A stretch of DNA of 64,000 bases from assembly GCA_028281865.1 (NCBI GenBank), contig JANQJB010000121.1, positions 35,291 through 99,290 on the forward strand, given 5' to 3'. Positions 61,351-64,000 of this stretch are shown in pieces. A program made the position numbers and the translations under genes. The notes below the pieces were generated by a model. It was not told the origin of the DNA, did not search any database, and saw only the letters and a program-made list of their open reading frames with translations. The stretch's first letter is position 1. Each line of letters starts with the position of its first letter. Origin of the DNA: Marinagarivorans sp. (GTDB lineage: Bacteria; Pseudomonadota; Gammaproteobacteria; Pseudomonadales; Cellvibrionaceae).

Positions 61351-64000
61351 CTAACTATTCGTCCACTCAATAAACGCTAACTCTTCTGCCGCTTCATTGA
61401 GAGCATCGAAACTTCCCTCTTCGATCAAACTTGGTGGCTGCGGAGCTTCGATTTGTTCGTCGCGAATTCTACCAAGCTTCTTATCGAATTCCGTCGGTCT
61501 AACACCTTGCAAGGAGTCGTCGGCGACATTTTCGAAGAAAGTATCCCATGGTTTAAACGCGTCGAATAAATATTGTTGGCCGAGTTTGCGGTTGCTTAAA
61601 TCAAGCTCGTTATTACCGTTTTTCTTTACGGTATCCTTGCCTGCTCCGCCATTGACGGTGTTATTGCCGTGGCCACCATAGAGTTTATCCTTACCGCCAT
61701 CACCTTTAATATTATCGTCTCCCTCTTGGCCAAAGAGCACATCGTTACCGCTGCCGCCCTCAATCGTATCATCACTGATACGCGAATTATTTTCGTAGCG
61801 ATAATACTTGAAGACATCATTACCGTTGCTGTCTCGTTTTATTTTTTGGAAATCCATTCTCAATTCTTCAGTATCACTGATAATAGGATCATTAGGCGTT
61901 TCCATCGACAGCGATGTCGCAAAGGCTGCAGAATCCGCCATAACAAAATCCTTTCCAGCTCCGCCCAAGATTGTGTCATTGCCTAACTCAACATAAGTCC
62001 TATCTTGAGAAAAGCTGCGATTTTCGTATTGATCATGAAAATGATGTGAGCCGTAATAGAAATGATTATGGTGATGGTGGCGATCAAAACGTTCGTCGAC
62101 AAAACGTTCAATATCGCGTGCGAGATCTTTAGCATCAGTGCGCAATTGGTTCCATTGCTGATTATTGTTTGGATTATCATTGATTATCTCTCCGACAAGC
62201 ACAGAGAAATCACCGATAATAAAGTCGTCACCGTCGTTACCATTAAGCTGATCGTTGCCTAAACGCAAGTCGTATTGATAGTCACGCTCAATGCGCTGCA
62301 AATCATTGTGACTAATCGTCTGGCCGCGGTAGTTAAAGTCGTGATCGACGTGCTGACGCAATTCTTGATCGCGCGATTGATTAAGATTATTGAGCTGATT
62401 ATTAACGTTGTTATAAACGTTGTTGGAAATATAGGCCCGCTCAAGATTATCTCTGCGATCATCATCGCCATCAATAGATTGGCCGACAATCACTGCCAGA
62501 TCGCCCACAATCAAATCGGCTTCGTCGCCCCCATCAATATTATCGTTGCCGATATAAAGATCGTGAAGATCGACATCGACGTGGTTGTTCACCCTGCCAT
62601 TTGCATAGGAGTCATCAACCAAAGTGTCGAGCACTTCGTAATGCGCATCTCTTACGGTAAAGCGCATATCGACAGCGAGATACTCCAAATCTTCAACGTG
62701 GTTGAACGATGCCTTGACGACATCTTCAAACGTCGAAGAATCAGCCGGCAAGCCATATTCAATCGAGCTGATGACAATCGCTTCATCACCAAAGATTGAA
62801 TCGCGGCCAGCACCGCCGGTAATGGTATCTTCGCCGTAACGAATATCGTGTTCGCCCACGTTATTATTAAGGCGCGCGTCCATTTGCGTGTAATCAACAG
62901 CCATCGCCATTAACGCCTCACTGACATCAAGCAGAGCGTCAAATGCATCATTCATGCTGTGCTGAAGCCTGTTAAGGCCTGTAACCACAGGCGTATGGAA
63001 CAGCGCGTCGTCGCCGACAATAAAGTCGTCACCGGCACCACCGTCTAAGGTATCGCTTCCGGGAAGAACGTCAGTGTGGTGCACAACATCAGTAATAAAT
63101 GAAACGTATCCGCGCAATTTGCGGCCGTCGTTTAATTCGAGCTCATCTACACCGAGAGCCTGCTCCATAATCACAACACTGTCGTCTACATAAGAGAGCA
63201 GACGATCTTGGAAGTTGTACGGAGAATTCATCGTCGCTTCGATCGGGTTAACCGTAAATGGAGAAACGATTAACGTGCCGGCAGTACCGCTAAAGTCGAT
63301 GCTACTATCGTCACTATCGATAAAGCGAATTCCGTTTTGGATATGTGCTAAATCGGTGTAGAACGGCACGAGATTCTCAGCGCCATCAGCAAATATCGTA
63401 TCGTTTTCCGTTCCACCAGAAAGGTTGTCATCGCCGCGCTGACCAAAGATTAAATCCTCGCCTGCACCGCCATCGACGGTATCGTCATTTGAATCGGCAA
63501 AATCGACAAGCACAAGGTTGGTATCCCAATCATTAGTATCGGGGTTATCAACCTTGTTACCACTAGCATTGAATGAACCGGTTACCAGAACTTTATCCGC
63601 CTCAATCAAGCGCTTGGCCAAGTCGTCATCGTACTGGTTAATACCGCTTTGGCCGATGCTAATAATCTCCTTAACAGTCGCCGTTTCTTCCAAGAAGACA
63701 TTGCGATGCCAGCTGCCATTTTCACGCACGCGAATATCGCCGTTGGCTTTGTAGTCGCGGATAATATGACCGACATCAGCGATAATAACGTCATTGCCCT
63801 CATCACCGGCGATATTGTCATTACCGAGTTGACCGATCAGTTCATCATCACCCAAGCCACCGGAGATGGTATCGTCACCGCGTTGGCCATGAATAATATC
63901 GTCGCCATCATTACCAAAAATGTTGTCATCACCGAAGACACGATCGCGATCATCGAAAAGTTCAACCGAACGAATCACATCGTCAAACGGTGCATCGTGT
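61351..64000 (-). CDS. RTX-type calcium-binding protein, 5' end outside window
   Basis: The minus-strand frame is open to the right edge of the window (reading D-A-P-F-D-D-V-I-R-S before a GTG at 63978), so the gene begins beyond it and ~880 C-terminal residues are visible. RTX nonapeptides GGxGxDxxx occur in separated groups: near the visible N-terminus (GNDGDDIIHGQRGDDTISGGLGDDELIGQLGNDNIAGDEGNDVI), in the middle, and near the end (IEGGSGNDVLFGQEGDDNIKGDGGKDKLYGGHGNNTVNGGAGKD). Between them are long non-repeat insertions, one histidine-rich (about nine His within 20 residues). Such proteins are usually exported by type I secretion, but a recognisable secretion signal at the acidic C-terminus could not be confirmed. 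Function likely adhesion or Ca2+-dependent surface structure. Confidence 0.85.
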   Translation of the reverse strand, partial: HDAPFDDVIRSVELFDDRDRVFGDDNIFGNDGDDIIHGQRGDDTISGGLGDDELIGQLGNDNIAGDEGNDVIIADVGHIIRDYKANGDIRVRENGSWHRNVFLEETATVKEIISIGQSGINQYDDDLAKRLIEADKVLVTGSFNASGNKVDNPDTNDWDTNLVLVDFADSNDDTVDGGAGEDLIFGQRGDDNLSGGTENDTIFADGAENLVPFYTDLAHIQNGIRFIDSDDSSIDFSGTAGTLIVSPFTVNPIEATMNSPYNFQDRLLSYVDDSVVIMEQALGVDELELNDGRKLRGYVSFITDVVHHTDVLPGSDTLDGGAGDDFIVGDDALFHTPVVTGLNRLQHSMNDAFDALLDVSEALMAMAVDYTQMDARLNNNVGEHDIRYGEDTITGGAGRDSIFGDEAIVISSIEYGLPADSSTFEDVVKASFNHVEDLEYLAVDMRFTVRDAHYEVLDTLVDDSYANGRVNNHVDVDLHDLYIGNDNIDGGDEADLIVGDLAVIVGQSIDGDDDRRDNLERAYISNNVYNNVNNQLNNLNQSRDQELRQHVDHDFNYRGQTISHNDLQRIERDYQYDLRLGNDQLNGNDGDDFIIGDFSVLVGEIINDNPNNNQQWNQLRTDAKDLARDIERFVDERFDRHHHHNHFYYGSHHFHDQYENRSFSQDRTYVELGNDTILGGAGKDFVMADSAAFATSLSMETPNDPIISDTEELRMDFQKIKRDSNGNDVFKYYRYENNSRISDDTIEGGSGNDVLFGQEGDDNIKGDGGKDKLYGGHGNNTVNGGAGKDTVKKNGNNELDLSNRKLGQQYLFDAFKPWDTFFENVADDSLQGVRPTEFDKKLGRIRDEQIEAPQPPSLIEEGSFDALNEAAEELAFIEWTNS

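Noticed and set aside
61669..62799. Several plus-strand frames over the RTX gene
   Set aside because: Antisense of GGxGxDxxx repeats; the Ile/Val-rich composition is a codon artefact.

Overview
This looks like chromosomal DNA from a marine or plant-matter-degrading gammaproteobacterium of the Cellvibrionaceae type (Saccharophagus/Teredinibacter-like). That is an inference from long poly-serine linkers in secreted proteins, many lipoproteins with clear lipoboxes, two sulfatases, an aldose epimerase-like lipoprotein, and moderate-to-low GC. No rRNA, tRNA or CRISPR array was seen. Both window ends cut genes: a lipase-like gene on the left and an RTX-type calcium-binding protein on the right.

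Layout. 1-2.2 kb: end of a Pla-1/cef-type lipase, then a cluster of hairpins and a 137-bp element with inverted ends. 2.2-7.2 kb (minus): a four-gene unit of CotH-like kinase lipoprotein, VTC-type polyphosphate polymerase domain protein, DUF4956 membrane protein and OprO/OprP-like porin. 7.2-12.8 kb: a GC-rich structured non-coding stretch, a small membrane protein, a poly-serine cytochrome c lipoprotein, then a sulfatase and an aldose epimerase-like lipoprotein. 13-22.7 kb: a urea/short-chain-amide ABC transporter (urtABCDE-like, minus) followed by a remnant of formamidase fmdA, and, divergently, a transporter-histidine kinase-receiver fusion with a LuxR-type response regulator. 23-31.4 kb: chemotaxis receptor, RND efflux pump pair, CNNM/CorC-like membrane protein and a small lipoprotein. 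31.4-34.7 kb: a large lipoprotein with thrombospondin type 3 calcium-binding repeats.

35.5-40.2 kb holds the most striking gene: a 1591-residue protein with an N-terminal SIR2-like (probable NAD+-consuming) domain, a degenerate P-loop-like segment, two copies of a ~130-residue module and a long helical C-terminus. It resembles SIR2-STAND anti-phage proteins but lacks a canonical Walker A motif. A second sulfatase (SGSH-like, with an unusual CAVSR active-site motif) follows convergently.

42.5-50.2 kb is an accessory stretch of small single-domain genes (alpha/beta hydrolase, ClbS/DfsB, methyltransferase, DUF1801, AAC(6')-like GNAT, VOC, ankyrin, small membrane and secreted proteins) resembling integron-cassette or island cargo. 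It ends at a tandem-repeat block bracketed by inverted REP-like arms. 50.2-61.2 kb carries three related lipoproteins (cadherin-like start, conserved middle module, propeller-like end) among a NUDIX hydrolase, a secreted unknown, fermentative D-lactate dehydrogenase and a TauE/SafE permease. The window ends in a large RTX protein with a histidine-rich insert.

Together the genes point to a surface-active, polysaccharide-using bacterium that scavenges amide or urea nitrogen under two-component control and carries at least one candidate defence gene.
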